From Coprococcus aceti (lineage in GTDB: Bacteria > Bacillota > Clostridia > Lachnospirales > Lachnospiraceae): a stretch of 64,000 nucleotides of DNA. Below the pieces are notes generated by a model. It saw only the letters and a program-made list of their open reading frames with translations, was not told the origin of the DNA and did no database searches. Below are positions 26,201 through 34,504 of this stretch, one piece after another (the first letter of the stretch is position 1; every line of letters begins with the position of its first letter). The DNA lies in the NCBI RefSeq assembly GCF_025567285.1, contig NZ_JAOQJT010000002.1, positions 248,001 to 312,000 on the forward strand. The letters run 5' to 3'. The translations under genes were made by a program, and so were the position numbers.

Positions 26201-29200
26201 TAGCTTCCTAAGTAAAACTGATCATATGTTACGATTGTAGGTCCCTTGTATCCCTCAGGGCCTGATATTGTAAATGTGATCTGCTTCTTCTGTGCATCTG
26301 TAAGCTTTGTATCATCGAGGTCTCCGCTGAAGAACTTCGTGATAACAAGGCTTCCAACATTCAGCTTGTTTGTGATCGTTGCAGCGGTAACTACATCGTT
26401 CTCATCCTTTGTGAGCTGAACATCGCTTGTATATCCTTCTACGTCATCCTCATCTACAGTGTAGTTGATAAGATTGCCATCGGCATCCTTCTTATCAAGA
26501 TCTGTAAATGTTCCACTCCAGTTATTTGAATCATTGAGTGTAAGTGTCTTGTCAACGATCTTTGTTATATTGCCCGCCGCATCCTCTGTGGCAAGTGTAA
26601 CTTTGATGTTCTTTGGTCTTGCTGACAGAATGTTGTCGCTGTCATCCCACTTCTTGGTTACAGGAATATCGATCGTCTCATTTGTCACCTTTGTGTTGGT
26701 GTTCGTGATGGTGATCGTTCCGGTTGCTGTTCCATTATTACTTATTGTGACCTGGTAATCAGCATTATCGAAATCCTCTTCTGCAAAGTAGTAGAGGTAG
26801 TTGCCATTTGCATCAGCTACTTTAAGCTCTATCTCATCGCTTGTCCACTTATTTGCACTATTTAAGGTAATTGTCTTTACAACAGGATCTGTGTTCTTGT
26901 CGTAACTTGATGGATTAGTTGATGCATAGATCTTAACTGTTATACTGTCAACCGGAATATCCTTCAGTGTTCCACCTGCAGCATCCTTCCATACCTTTTT
27001 AACAGTTATCTTTCTGTTCTCAGGAGTGTTATCTACTGGCAGTGTATAATCCTGTGAACCTTTGCTGTCAAGGACTATGTCTGAGATAGAATCAGTTGTC
27101 ACCTCAGCAGGTTTCGGTCCTGTCAGGCTGGATGAGATATTGTTCTCATATATGTATATAGGATCTGTGAGCTTCTCATAACCCTCTGGTGCTTCCACCT
27201 CTATAAGCTTGTAATAGTAATTATAATACAAACTTGATAATGTAAGTCTTCCCTGTTCGTTAGTTACTCTTTCCTCATCGCTTCCAGGTACCATGAGATT
27301 CCAGTTAGTGTCTGCACTGTTGTTTGGATCACCATATCTGTAAAGCGCAAACTTCGCACCAGCAAGCTTGATTCCTGTCATTATAGAGTCAGTTTTTATT
27401 ATCGAAAGATTAAACTGCTCTGTATCAGTTCCCATTGATGAATCCTGATCATTGATGTTCGTGTCCGTTGATGACGAATCTGCCGAACTTGTAGATCCAA
27501 GAATACCAACGCTGTTCTTAACATCCGCTGTAAGCTTACCTGTATATACAAGAGTATATGTATACTTCAGAATAAACTTTGTCTCATCCGGCATGGTGAG
27601 TGTCAGTGTAGACATCTTAGCTGTCGTATCATCTGCATATGTATAGCTGTATTTGTCCGCCGGAACTTCAGCGCCTGTATCTGCGTACAGAAGCTTAAAC
27701 GAACCATCCTTGATAAATACTCTCTTTACTGCATCCGCATTGCTGTAGTCATACTTGTCAACTACAGTTATGGATCCTGTATTGCCAAGAGCCTCACCCT
27801 TCTCATTGATATGCACAGTATATTCAATACTGTTGGTGTCATTATCATAGTTTCCTGCAGTTTTGGTAATATTCGGTCCAGTCACAGTAACCTTTGCGCT
27901 GTCATCCTTGGTCTTAGTTGAACCGTCGGTTCTGACAACTGTTGCCGAACAATTGTTGGTGAATTCCACGTCACTGCCACCAACAACGGATGATATATCC
28001 TTTGTGACCTTGACTGCATAGTAGACAACAACCTTGACATTTCTGGTATAAAACTCAAGTGACTTTATGTCAAAACTAATACTGTTGCTTGCCACATTAA
28101 AGTTCTCTATATAATTATTTGCACCTGTCTGAGGTCTCGTCTTATTATCTGCATAATAAGAAACAAAATATATTCCAGCATGGCCAATAGTCTCTCCTAC
28201 ACCCTCTGGAAGCATATCACTCTTAAGGTATGTAGTATCGAGCTCAGTTCCTGCAGGAAGTGTATCTGTAAAGGAAAGTCTGTCTCCATCTCCATACGCA
28301 AAGTCACCGTTGAGAACTACCTTATATACGAACACATTGTTAGCCTTGTCATATACTACAATGCTTTCTTTCTCATCAGTACCATTAGTGTAGCTGTACT
28401 TCTCTACAACAGACCCCTTCGTTATTCCAGATACAGGATGTGAATCCTGTGATGTCTTGGATGAACCATCAATAGTAAGAGTACCCTTGTTGACTGCCGT
28501 ATACTTGCTGTCAGACTTTACTGTCGTATTATATGTGATAACATAATCTATCGGGGTCTCCTCCGTGCCTGTTATATCTCTGAGGAATTCTATTGTATAT
28601 CCTATTATGTAGTTATCAGATGATGCCGGAACATCTGCAACGCTGTCAATAGTTGAAAGCGTTGGTGCCCATACATTTGAGAAGTCAGCGTATGTTACCT
28701 TTACCTTGTAGTCAACTCCCTCTGTGAGGCCAGCTATTGTAAGTCCGTTTATCTGATCTGCCGTAAAGTAATGCTTTGGAAGTGCTCCATTATCATATGT
28801 TACAGAGTCAGTATATGTATCATTCGCATTGAGCTTGTCAACGCCAGATATTGTAGACTTCCATGCAAGGGTATATGTATCATCGTTCTCCGTCTCTGAT
28901 ACGAATTCCTTCTTTACTGAATCACCGGCCACCTCTACAGTCGCCTCGGCGCTGTCCGTAACTCCGTTCTTCTCTATTGTCGCTACATTCTTATAAACAT
29001 CAGTCAGCTTATCAAGCTTGGATGAATCTGTTGTGTAGGTGAACACGATCTTGGATTTGTTCTCTGTCACATCAACCCTTGAAGTTCCATCCGTCAAATA
29101 AAGTTTACCATTCTCTTCCACAAAGCTTGCAGGAAGATTGATAGTGGTTGAAACATCTGTGTCATTTATGGATACGCTGCACGTCTTTTCGTCTGTGAGC

Positions 29201-30912
29201 TCTGTCCCATTCTTTGTGAGTATATCCGATACTGACATTCCTGTCAGATTCTTCTTCTTATCCGCATTCACGGTTACTGTCCATGTTATGGTTGACTTGT
29301 CACCTGACAGTGAACCGGTCTTACTTATGGATGCTGTAGACTTGCCGGCATTGTACCATGTACTGCTGTCGTTATCAGTATGCTCGTCATGTGAATCATC
29401 TGACACGTCTACACAATTCTTATTGTGTACATTTATGCTTCCGATGTCATCGGCAATATCTGAGACAATAACCTCGTATGTGATCTCATACTGTGAATTA
29501 GCGTCAAGCTTCGGAAGCTTTCCATTTATAACTGTTTCACCATTTCCTATGGTTCCTGTTGCAGGAGTCACATATCCATTTGCTGTGACATCCGTGTACT
29601 GTCCGTTGCTGTCCTTGAGCTTGCATGTAACATTCTGTACTGTTCTCTTGGCATCAGATCCAAGTTTTGAGTCAAGTTCATTTGCAAGAATATCATCAAG
29701 TGTAATATCACCATCGCTTCCATACTCAGAACTTACTATAACCTTGTATTTGTAAACTATCTTGTGATCGTCAGGATCAATGCTCACACCATCTGAGGAT
29801 TTTGTAACCTTGAGATCTGTGGCACCGTCCTTCACATATTTGTAGCCCTTGTTGGTCTGATCCTTATCATCAACCTTTGAATTCTTAGCCTCTGCAATAT
29901 TGCTCTGGTTCAGATTGATCACGTCCTGAGAAAGATCATCGACTTTACTCTTTACTGTATAGGTTATCTTATATGACTCCTTTGCACCGAGTGCAGGAAG
30001 AGTTCCTTCTATAGTAGAGGTACTACTGTTATATGTGAGTGATGAGCTGCAGTCTGTGTTGTCAGACTTAATCACCTTTATATCTGTAACTTCAGGTATG
30101 ACACCTGCTATGTCGTTGGCTATAACATCACTAAAGTTCAGATCCTCACTGGCACTTCCATGATTGGATGAAACTTCTACGGTATAGTCAAAGTATACAT
30201 ATCCATCCTTAGGATCTGTAACTCTACCCTCGGATGCGGTCTTCTTCACATCCACATCAGGCTTGAAATCCACATCCACAGTCACAATCACAGTGCTTGT
30301 GAATTTGTTCTCGACCTGGTTTTTCTCATTGTACTTTGTGAGATCCATATCGATCCACGCCTTGAAGAAAGCCTTGAGCTGGGCTCCCCCCTCGAGTGCT
30401 GTATGATCGATCGTCGCAGTAAGGACTCCGTTCACAACTGAATACGAACCGATCCTGTTACCACTTCCATCAGTTATATTCTCATTCAGAATATCGGAAT
30501 TAAACTTTATGGTATCCGGCATCGTATAAGTAAATGTTGCATCTTCACCAGACTCCACTATGCTATTAACAACATTTTCCGGAAACACTATATCCATAGA
30601 CATCTGGATATCTACACCGGCTTTTGTAGGATCATTTGGATCTACAGGAAGCGGCGTTGTGGACGGTCTGGAACTGCTACCATATATATTACCTGCTTTA
30701 TCAGCAATCGTAGCTCCAGTAATATAATCTTCAAGATTTCCGGTTACTGCTGCACTCGACAGCATTGCTATCGAATCAGTAGCCGTGGCGTATGCGTCTC
30801 CCCCTCTCGTCTCGGCCGCATTGGACCAACTATAATTAGAAGGCGAAATCAACGTAGTTATCATAACTACCGCCAGCAGCAGTGCTATAAGCTTTTTCGT
30901 AGTTTTTGCCAT
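20257..30912 (-). CDS. Giant repetitive cell-wall adhesin (Cna-B/SpaA repeats, LPxTG-like KPDTG anchor)
   Basis: A 3551-aa surface protein. Residues 1-33 form a signal peptide (MAKTTKKLIALLLAVVMITTL). Residues 60-1150 hold DUF11/isopeptide-type beta domains. A SpaA-like domain is near 1165-1270 (KLAGAKFALYRYG...KLIEVEAPEGY), then two divergent Cna-B modules and a DUF7601-like unit (1290-1625). Fifteen tandem NQDGKR-type Cna-B repeats follow (about 1627-3041), each with the Lys of TKxWDD, a Glu in YTVEE/YTITE and the Asn of ITNSYTP expected for intramolecular isopeptide bonds. A second DUF7601-like unit, three SpaA-like domains, a Thr/Glu spacer near 3478-3508 and the tail KPDTGD with a hydrophobic helix and KKRK complete it. 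The tail marks it as a sortase substrate, though no sortase is in the window. It has its own promoter and terminator. Binding partner unknown. Confidence 0.92.
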   Translation of the reverse strand: MAKTTKKLIALLLAVVMITTLISPSNYSWSNAAETRGGDAYATATDSIAMLSSAAVTGNLEDYITGATIADKAGNIYGSSSRPSTTPLPVDPNDPTKAGVDIQMSMDIVFPENVVNSIVESGEDATFTYTMPDTIKFNSDILNENITDGSGNRIGSYSVVNGVLTATIDHTALEGGAQLKAFFKAWIDMDLTKYNEKNQVENKFTSTVIVTVDVDFKPDVDVKKTASEGRVTDPKDGYVYFDYTVEVSSNHGSASEDLNFSDVIANDIAGVIPEVTDIKVIKSDNTDCSSSLTYNSSTSTIEGTLPALGAKESYKITYTVKSKVDDLSQDVINLNQSNIAEAKNSKVDDKDQTNKGYKYVKDGATDLKVTKSSDGVSIDPDDHKIVYKYKVIVSSEYGSDGDITLDDILANELDSKLGSDAKRTVQNVTCKLKDSNGQYTDVTANGYVTPATGTIGNGETVINGKLPKLDANSQYEITYEVIVSDIADDIGSINVHNKNCVDVSDDSHDEHTDNDSSTWYNAGKSTASISKTGSLSGDKSTITWTVTVNADKKKNLTGMSVSDILTKNGTELTDEKTCSVSINDTDVSTTINLPASFVEENGKLYLTDGTSRVDVTENKSKIVFTYTTDSSKLDKLTDVYKNVATIEKNGVTDSAEATVEVAGDSVKKEFVSETENDDTYTLAWKSTISGVDKLNANDTYTDSVTYDNGALPKHYFTADQINGLTIAGLTEGVDYKVKVTYADFSNVWAPTLSTIDSVADVPASSDNYIIGYTIEFLRDITGTEETPIDYVITYNTTVKSDSKYTAVNKGTLTIDGSSKTSQDSHPVSGITKGSVVEKYSYTNGTDEKESIVVYDKANNVFVYKVVLNGDFAYGDGDRLSFTDTLPAGTELDTTYLKSDMLPEGVGETIGHAGIYFVSYYADNKTRPQTGANNYIENFNVASNSISFDIKSLEFYTRNVKVVVYYAVKVTKDISSVVGGSDVEFTNNCSATVVRTDGSTKTKDDSAKVTVTGPNITKTAGNYDNDTNSIEYTVHINEKGEALGNTGSITVVDKYDYSNADAVKRVFIKDGSFKLLYADTGAEVPADKYSYTYADDTTAKMSTLTLTMPDETKFILKYTYTLVYTGKLTADVKNSVGILGSTSSADSSSTDTNINDQDSSMGTDTEQFNLSIIKTDSIMTGIKLAGAKFALYRYGDPNNSADTNWNLMVPGSDEERVTNEQGRLTLSSLYYNYYYKLIEVEAPEGYEKLTDPIYIYENNISSSLTGPKPAEVTTDSISDIVLDSKGSQDYTLPVDNTPENRKITVKKVWKDAAGGTLKDIPVDSITVKIYASTNPSSYDKNTDPVVKTITLNSANKWTSDEIELKVADANGNYLYYFAEEDFDNADYQVTISNNGTATGTITITNTNTKVTNETIDIPVTKKWDDSDNILSARPKNIKVTLATEDAAGNITKIVDKTLTLNDSNNWSGTFTDLDKKDADGNLINYTVDEDDVEGYTSDVQLTKDENDVVTAATITNKLNVGSLVITKFFSGDLDDTKLTDAQKKQITFTISGPEGYKGPTIVTYDQFYLGSYVINNAPYGKYTVTETGAAFDGYTHKVTYTVGSSTGNTAADVVISSSSSSLVTVANEYKAFITVSGTKVWDDNNNQDGKRAEDIKVRLMNGTTEVASKTVTPDASGNWYFSFADLPKYDDNGNEIAYTVKEDAVAGYDTKITGDVKTGFVITNSHTPETIDISGTKTWNDADNQDGKRAPEITVRLLANGNEVASKKVSKNDNWKYSFTDLPKYDNGSEIVYTITEDAVKDYTTLIDGYNITNSYTPGKTSISVTKVWDDNNNQDGKRETSVKVKLLADGSDVADSEVTLNADNNWTNTWNDIPLKSGGKDITYTVEETSNVPGYKAEVTGDVKTGFTVTNSHTPETIDIDGIKTWNDANDQDGKRPKSITVNLLANGQTYKTKTVTEAEGWKYSFTGLPKYSNGQEIKYTITEDSVEGYTAAPNGYDITNTHVPETTDVNVTKIWDDAGNQDGKRAKEITVKLFADGTEVAGSEVTLKEDNNWTYTWKDLAVYKNGTVIGYTVDETATVTGYTKKVTGDAKTGFVITNSYTPETINIAGTKTWDDANNQDRKRPESITVNLLADGQLYKTKTVTAEEDWKYSFKDLPKYSSGNKIVYTITEDAVGDYATVIDGYNITNTYTPAKTSVSVTKSWDDANNQDRKRPTSVKVQLLANGIAVDGSETILKADNNWTHTWTDLDVNKDGAAIAYTVEETDITEGYTPVITGDMTTGYTVTNSYTPETTSVKGVKIWDDGENQDGIRPPSITVNLIANGTKIKSLEVTAANDWKFSFTDLPKYADGSEITYEVTEDAVSEYTTAVTGDAENGYTFTNSHTPETINIEGTKTWNDANDQDGKRPGKITVNLLADGDIYATKEVTEADGWKYNFTDLPKYKNGNKITYTITEDTVEDYQTLVNGYDITNSYTPGKTSVSVTKTWDDADNQDGKRARNIKVRLLADGNVVADSEVDLSDANNWSHTWSDLDINKNGSPIEYTVEEITSVEGYATVITGSAKTGYIIKNSYTPETTSISGKKIWNDANDQDGKRPGKITVNLLANGVKVADKEVTAANGWKYSFTDLPKYAGGNEITYGITENAVEDYQTLVNGYDITNSYTPGKTSVSVTKAWDDADNQDGKRESSVKVELLADGTPVAGSETTLSADNNWTYTWAGLDVKKSGVNIVYSVREITAIDGYTTTVTGDAETGFTIKNSYTPETTSVSGSKTWDDADDQDGKRPGNIKVNLLADGSVYATKTVTEAENWEYSFTNLPKYRDGGIQIKYSVSEVDVPEYTGEVTGYNITNSYTPGKTSVSVTKKWSDNDNQDGKRTPSVMVRLLADGHVVAGSGVTLSKANNWTHTWNALDEKKNGQTIDYTVEETTTIDGYTTVITGNAADGYVVDNQHTPETINVSGTKTWVDDDDHDGQRPDSITVKLLADGTVIKSLVVTADTDWNYSFTDLPKYKDNGTLIKYSVSENAVSGYKASVTGYDITNTYKPNVIKLTKTINGDITADDAAANVTFNVTNNAGYSKIIKLTDSEVAKLGNGKYEITLVNMPDGTYTVEETSYAYDGAAVTVSYTVDGIDGEGTEASGITLIGGNTADVEFVDTYKLGTVKFTKAGLYKESCAEDPDDVKMLDGVEFALYEGTDTECENPVMTATSVNGVVTFKDLKIGTYLVKESKTIGDYIIDNTVYTAEVTEANIDTYAVLNGVQDNTLINDLPRTDLKIEKVAEENNGIKLPNSVYGLYKENENGEEEFVAKATTDSNGVLKFDGILIGTEYTIREIQAPDGYYVSEQPISIKFKKDENGKITVESFDGGFNTDTGKVTARVDENGNITWLEPSVKYSFEKVDEEGVPVKGATLRLEDADGKLIDEWVTDGSAHEVNNVLVIGKIYALIEVKAPSGYDKADDILFTVSDDKVAAGEDIVVTITMVDKKTTTTETTETTETTETTQTTETTEITTEDKNKPDTGDRAPVVPIAVVLLISLAGCGVIVASKKRKDNQSSK
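20388..20482 (-). repeat. Thr/Glu-rich wall-spanning micro-repeat
   Basis: An in-frame run of ACNGAA-type triplets encodes (ETT)n, roughly residues 3478-3508, immediately before the sorting signal. Low-complexity spacers like this usually cross the peptidoglycan layer, and slippage could change their length. Confidence 0.85.
21790..26030 (-). repeat. Fifteen-unit Cna-B tandem array alternating two unit types
   Basis: Long units (about 98 aa; KTSVSVTKxWDD...VEETxxxxGYxxxVTGDAxTGFxITNSYTPE) alternate with short units (about 90 aa; TINIxGTKTWNDANDQDGKRP...YNITNSYTPG). This gives a higher-order period near 188 aa (about 564 bp). Units 1 and 8 of the array break the pattern: they have a short-type body with a long-type VTGD tail. 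Confidence 0.88.
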
Positions 30913-30959
30913 TGTAATACCTCTTTTCTAATTATTTTTCGACTTACACACTTGCTTTA

Positions 30960-30988
30960 AATTTATCATAACACATGGTAATTGTAAA
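30960..30988 (-). promoter_or_regulatory. Promoter of the giant adhesin gene
   Basis: -35 TTTACA (30988-30983), a 17-bp spacer, -10 TAAATT (30965-30960), about 48 bp before the start codon. The adhesin has a GAGGT ribosome site 6 nt before its ATG. Confidence 0.6.
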
Positions 30989-30993
30989 CAGTT

Positions 30994-31035
30994 TGTGAAC
31001 AAAAAGAACAGTTTTCTGTTGCTTTTTTGTTCACA
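30994..31035. repeat. Long inverted repeat just upstream of the adhesin promoter
   Basis: Arms TGTGAACAAAAA/TTTTTTGTTCACA with an inner ACAG-TTTT-CTGT pair, 5 bp upstream of the -35 box and about 95 bp after the gpsA stop. It could be an operator for a dimeric regulator or a weak gpsA terminator; the sequence does not decide. Confidence 0.6.
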
Positions 31036-31129
31036 TTTACTTTATCGTTTAATTATTAGTTGATTTTGTACTACTATTCTTCGGCAGCATAATCTATCGA
31101 AATATATCAAACATATAAAATATAATCGA

Positions 31130-32119
31130 TTACAATTCACTCTTTCTGTCTCTGTTGAGAAGCTCTGTGAGAGCCTCTTTTGCCGTCATGCCATTAAATA
31201 ATACGTTATTGACTGCTTCAACGATAGGCATCTCAACCCCATGCTCCCTGGCAAGTGCCAGTGTTGCCTTGGCAGAATAAACACCCTCAACAACCATCTT
31301 GACCTCCGCCATAGCTTCCTCATAGGTCTTACCCTGACCGATGAGATATCCGGCATTCCTGTTACGGCTGTGCTTGGATGTACATGTAACTATAAGATCT
31401 CCCATTCCTGAAAGTCCTGACAGCGTCTTGACATCTGCGCCCATGGCAAGTCCAAGTCTCATGATCTCCGCCATTCCTCTGGTCATAAGAGCAGCCTTCG
31501 TGTTGTCGCCAAGTCCAAGTCCATCTGATATTCCGGCTGCCAGAGCTATTACATTCTTCACTGAACCACCCAGCTCAATACCAGTCACATCAGTGCTTGT
31601 ATATACCCTGAAATAATCGTTCATAAATGCGTTCTGGATCGTCTTTGCAATCTCTATATCACGGGCACCGGCAACTACCGTTGTAGGTATTCCGCGGCCT
31701 ACTTCCTCTGCATGTGACGGACCCGAAAGGACAGCCACCTTAGCCTGTGGGATTTCTTCCTCAATGATCTCCACGAGAGCCTTGAGTGTGGACTCTTCTA
31801 TTCCCTTGCTGACATTCACGATAAGCTGTCCGTTGCTCACCTTGTCAGCGATGTTCTTTGCTGTGCTTCTGACAAACGGAGAAGGCACTGCGCACACTAT
31901 CATCTTCTGACCAATAACAGCCTTTGACGCATCTGTTGTATATTCAATACTGCTGTTAAGTATAACACCCGGAAGTCTGTCTCTCTGCTCATGAAATTCC
32001 TTGAGCATGGCAACCTCTCTCTCATCTATAGACCACACTATAACCTCGTGTCCATTTCCTGCCAGCAGATTAGCAAGTGCAGAACCCCATCCACCTGCTC
32101 CGAGAACACCTATTTTCAT
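31130..32119 (-). CDS. gpsA: Glycerol-3-phosphate dehydrogenase [NAD(P)+]
   Basis: A 329-aa cytosolic enzyme reducing dihydroxyacetone phosphate to sn-glycerol 3-phosphate for membrane lipids. The N-terminal Rossmann motif is GVLGAGGWGSALANLLAGNGH. VNVSKGIE and LSGPSHAEEVGRGIPTTVV follow, and the conserved catalytic Lys/helix region GGSVKNVIALAAGISDGLGLGDNTKAALMTRG is near residues 190-220. GGAGGT lies upstream of the ATG. Its product feeds PlsY, encoded just upstream but separated by a terminator. Confidence 0.96.
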   Translation of the reverse strand: MKIGVLGAGGWGSALANLLAGNGHEVIVWSIDEREVAMLKEFHEQRDRLPGVILNSSIEYTTDASKAVIGQKMIVCAVPSPFVRSTAKNIADKVSNGQLIVNVSKGIEESTLKALVEIIEEEIPQAKVAVLSGPSHAEEVGRGIPTTVVAGARDIEIAKTIQNAFMNDYFRVYTSTDVTGIELGGSVKNVIALAAGISDGLGLGDNTKAALMTRGMAEIMRLGLAMGADVKTLSGLSGMGDLIVTCTSKHSRNRNAGYLIGQGKTYEEAMAEVKMVVEGVYSAKATLALAREHGVEMPIVEAVNNVLFNGMTAKEALTELLNRDRKSEL

Positions 32120-32421
32120 CGTAAAATACCTCCAAAATATTTATATTTCTTTTTTCAATCCTTGAATCATTTTTTTCTATTTTAACTTTTTTTCATCATT
32201 TAATCCAGTCTATAGTGACAATACATGGATGTTTTTGCAAATTTTTACTGTATTTTTAGATTTTGGGCTAGTTATGTAAACTCACATTATTCTAATCAAC
32301 AGTTTTTAATACACATTTCACTGCGTATAAATATCACATAACCATAATCTCGGTTTTATGTATACTCATTATGTTATCTGATTTTGTTTTATCCAGACAT
32401 CTATAAAACGTTGCTCACTAC
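32120..32421. other. AT-rich gap upstream of gpsA
   Basis: About 300 bp with no plausible gene on either strand. It must hold the gpsA promoter because a terminator closes the plsY transcript upstream, but I could not choose one -35/-10 pair with confidence. No riboswitch motif was recognised. Confidence 0.6.
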
Positions 32422-32464
32422 AAAAAATCCCCTCCTTCCTGTTTTATCCAGTAAGGAGGGGATT
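32422..32464 (-). terminator. Terminator after plsY
   Basis: An 11-bp stem AATCCCCTCCTT/AAGGAGGGGATT with a 15-nt loop and six T on the minus strand, 30 bp after the plsY stop. Confidence 0.93.
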
Positions 32465-32494
32465 CAATAACTCTCTATTCGCTTCCGCTTTCCA

Positions 32495-33154
32495 TCAAGC
32501 CTTCTTAGAACCAAACGACAACTTATTCTCCGTTCCCGCTATCAGTCTCTTGATATTCTGCCAATGTCTTATCACGGCCATTCCGGCTATGATTCCCGCC
32601 ATGATTATTCCTTCGATCATTTTTGCATTCGATGTGAAATTATAATCTCCATGAATTGCAAATACTGTGTATAATATGAAGAATCCGATCATGATCGTAA
32701 GTGATCCAACCGATACATATCTTGTTATCACAACACTTATAACGAACGCTGCAAGGAGTATCACTACCAATCTCCAGTCCCACAGACCTACTATCATTCC
32801 GCCGCTGGCAGCAATTCCCTTGCCGCCCTTGAACTGCATATAGAATGGGAAGTTATGACCAAGCACAACTCCAAGTCCTGTATACAGTACGAACATGTAT
32901 GCATTACCTATACCTAGCTGGCCAAGTATGATATGTGTCAGTGAGCAGGCGATTATTCCTTTGAGGAAATCCCCCAGGAAAACTATCAGTCCAGCTTTCT
33001 TTCCAAGAACTCTCAGTGCATTTGTCGTTCCCGCATTTCCACTTCCATACTTTCTTATATCAACACCTTTTATCCTGCCGTAAATATACGCTGTCTGAAT
33101 GAGTCCTACTCCATAGCCCCCAACCAGACATATAGCCCTAATCAACATCTCCAT
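32495..33154 (-). CDS. plsY: Glycerol-3-phosphate acyltransferase
   Basis: A 219-aa integral membrane acyltransferase using acyl-phosphate to make lysophosphatidate. Family motifs: KGVDIRKYGSGNAGTTNALRVLG (motif 1, near residue 30), GHNFPFYMQFKGGKGIAASGGMI (motif 2, near 100), and a C-terminal segment with IRHWQNIKRL. Five to six hydrophobic helices. The C-terminal tail is slightly longer than usual. The start lies 2 bp after the der stop codon, so the pair is cotranscribed. Confidence 0.95.
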   Translation of the reverse strand: MEMLIRAICLVGGYGVGLIQTAYIYGRIKGVDIRKYGSGNAGTTNALRVLGKKAGLIVFLGDFLKGIIACSLTHIILGQLGIGNAYMFVLYTGLGVVLGHNFPFYMQFKGGKGIAASGGMIVGLWDWRLVVILLAAFVISVVITRYVSVGSLTIMIGFFILYTVFAIHGDYNFTSNAKMIEGIIMAGIIAGMAVIRHWQNIKRLIAGTENKLSFGSKKA

Positions 33155-33156
33155 GA

Positions 33157-34479
33157 CTACTTCTCTTTCCTCTCCCTGATTATGAATTTTAGAGGTGTAC
33201 CTCTGAATCCAAAGGATTCTCTTATCCTGTTCTCTATATAACGTGTATATGAGAAATGCATAAGCTCCTTGTCATTTACAAATATGACAAATGTAGGAGG
33301 TTTAACTGACACCTGGGTAATATAATAGAGCTTAAGTCTCTTACCCTTATCTGATGGTGGCTGCTGCATAGCAACCGCCTCACTCATAATCTCATTCAGA
33401 ACACCAGTAGCTATGCGGAGTGAATGATTCTCTATAACAGCATCTATGGTCTCGAACAGCTTTGGAAGTCTCTGTCCGGTCTGGGCTGATATGAAGAGCA
33501 GCTCCGCATACGGCATGTATGAAAGCTTGTTTCTGATCTCCTCTGTAAACTTATATATGGTCTTGTCATTCTTCTCGATGGCATCCCATTTGTTCACAGC
33601 TATTATCATTCCCTTGCCACGATCATGTGCGATTCCCGCGATCTTGGCATCCTGATCGGTTATTCCCTCCGTTGCGTCTATTACGAGGACTGCAACATTA
33701 CATCTCTCAACCGCTGATACTGTTCTTATGATACTGTATCTCTCTATATCCTCTTTAATCTTGCTCTTTCGTCTGAGTCCCGCTGTGTCTATGAATACAT
33801 ATTCTCTGCCATTTCTGACGATCTCTGTATCCACGGCATCTCTTGTGGTTCCGGCTATATCTGATACAATAACCCTGTCCTCACCGAGAAGCTTATTAAT
33901 TATAGAAGATTTTCCTACGTTTGGCTTTCCTATGATGGCGATTCTAGGTCTCTCATCCTCCGTGTCATCCTTTGCAGACTCATTGAAGTGTGATACCACC
34001 TCATCGAGCATATCTCCTATTCCAAGTCTGGATGAACCTGATATAGGATGTGGATCTCCAAGTCCAAGATTATAGAACTCATACACATCCGGCATGAACT
34101 TTTCAAAGCTGTCTACCTTGTTGACAACGAGAACTATAGGTTTCTTGGATCTTCTGAGCATATCGGCAACCTTGGCATCATCATCAACCATTCCCTGTCT
34201 GACATCCGTCATGAACAGGATGACGTCCGCTGTCTCTATGGCTATCTCTGCCTGTTCTCTCATGCTCTTAAGTATAATATTGTCTGACTCCGGCTCAATT
34301 CCTCCTGTGTCTATCAGAGTGAAATTGTAATCCAGCCAGTTGATATCGGCATAAATTCTGTCTCGCGTAACTCCCGGTGTATCCTGAACTATGGATATCT
34401 TTTCTCCGGCAAGCACATTGAACAGAGTTGATTTACCTACATTGGGTCTGCCCACTATGGCAACTATAGGTTTACTCAT
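33157..34479 (-). CDS. der: Ribosome biogenesis GTPase Der (EngA)
   Basis: A 440-aa double-GTPase needed for 50S subunit assembly. It has two G domains in tandem, each with its P-loop: GRPNVGKST at about residues 10-18 and GKPNVGKSS near 187. DTPGV/DTAG switch II and NKVD/NKWD G4 motifs are also present. A C-terminal KH-like domain (LKLYYITQVSVKPPTFVIFVND) contacts rRNA. Start: ATG at 34479, with GGAGGAAGATAGA upstream, rather than the frame start at 34494. Confidence 0.96.
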   Translation of the reverse strand: MSKPIVAIVGRPNVGKSTLFNVLAGEKISIVQDTPGVTRDRIYADINWLDYNFTLIDTGGIEPESDNIILKSMREQAEIAIETADVILFMTDVRQGMVDDDAKVADMLRRSKKPIVLVVNKVDSFEKFMPDVYEFYNLGLGDPHPISGSSRLGIGDMLDEVVSHFNESAKDDTEDERPRIAIIGKPNVGKSSIINKLLGEDRVIVSDIAGTTRDAVDTEIVRNGREYVFIDTAGLRRKSKIKEDIERYSIIRTVSAVERCNVAVLVIDATEGITDQDAKIAGIAHDRGKGMIIAVNKWDAIEKNDKTIYKFTEEIRNKLSYMPYAELLFISAQTGQRLPKLFETIDAVIENHSLRIATGVLNEIMSEAVAMQQPPSDKGKRLKLYYITQVSVKPPTFVIFVNDKELMHFSYTRYIENRIRESFGFRGTPLKFIIRERKEK

Positions 34480-34504
34480 TCTATCTTCCTCCATATATAA
34501 TTAA

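Noticed and set aside
29138..29755. 205-aa plus-strand frame inside the giant adhesin gene
   Set aside because: An antisense shadow of a repetitive gene: no ribosome site, low-complexity Ser/Val/Leu composition, and the minus frame is clearly coding.
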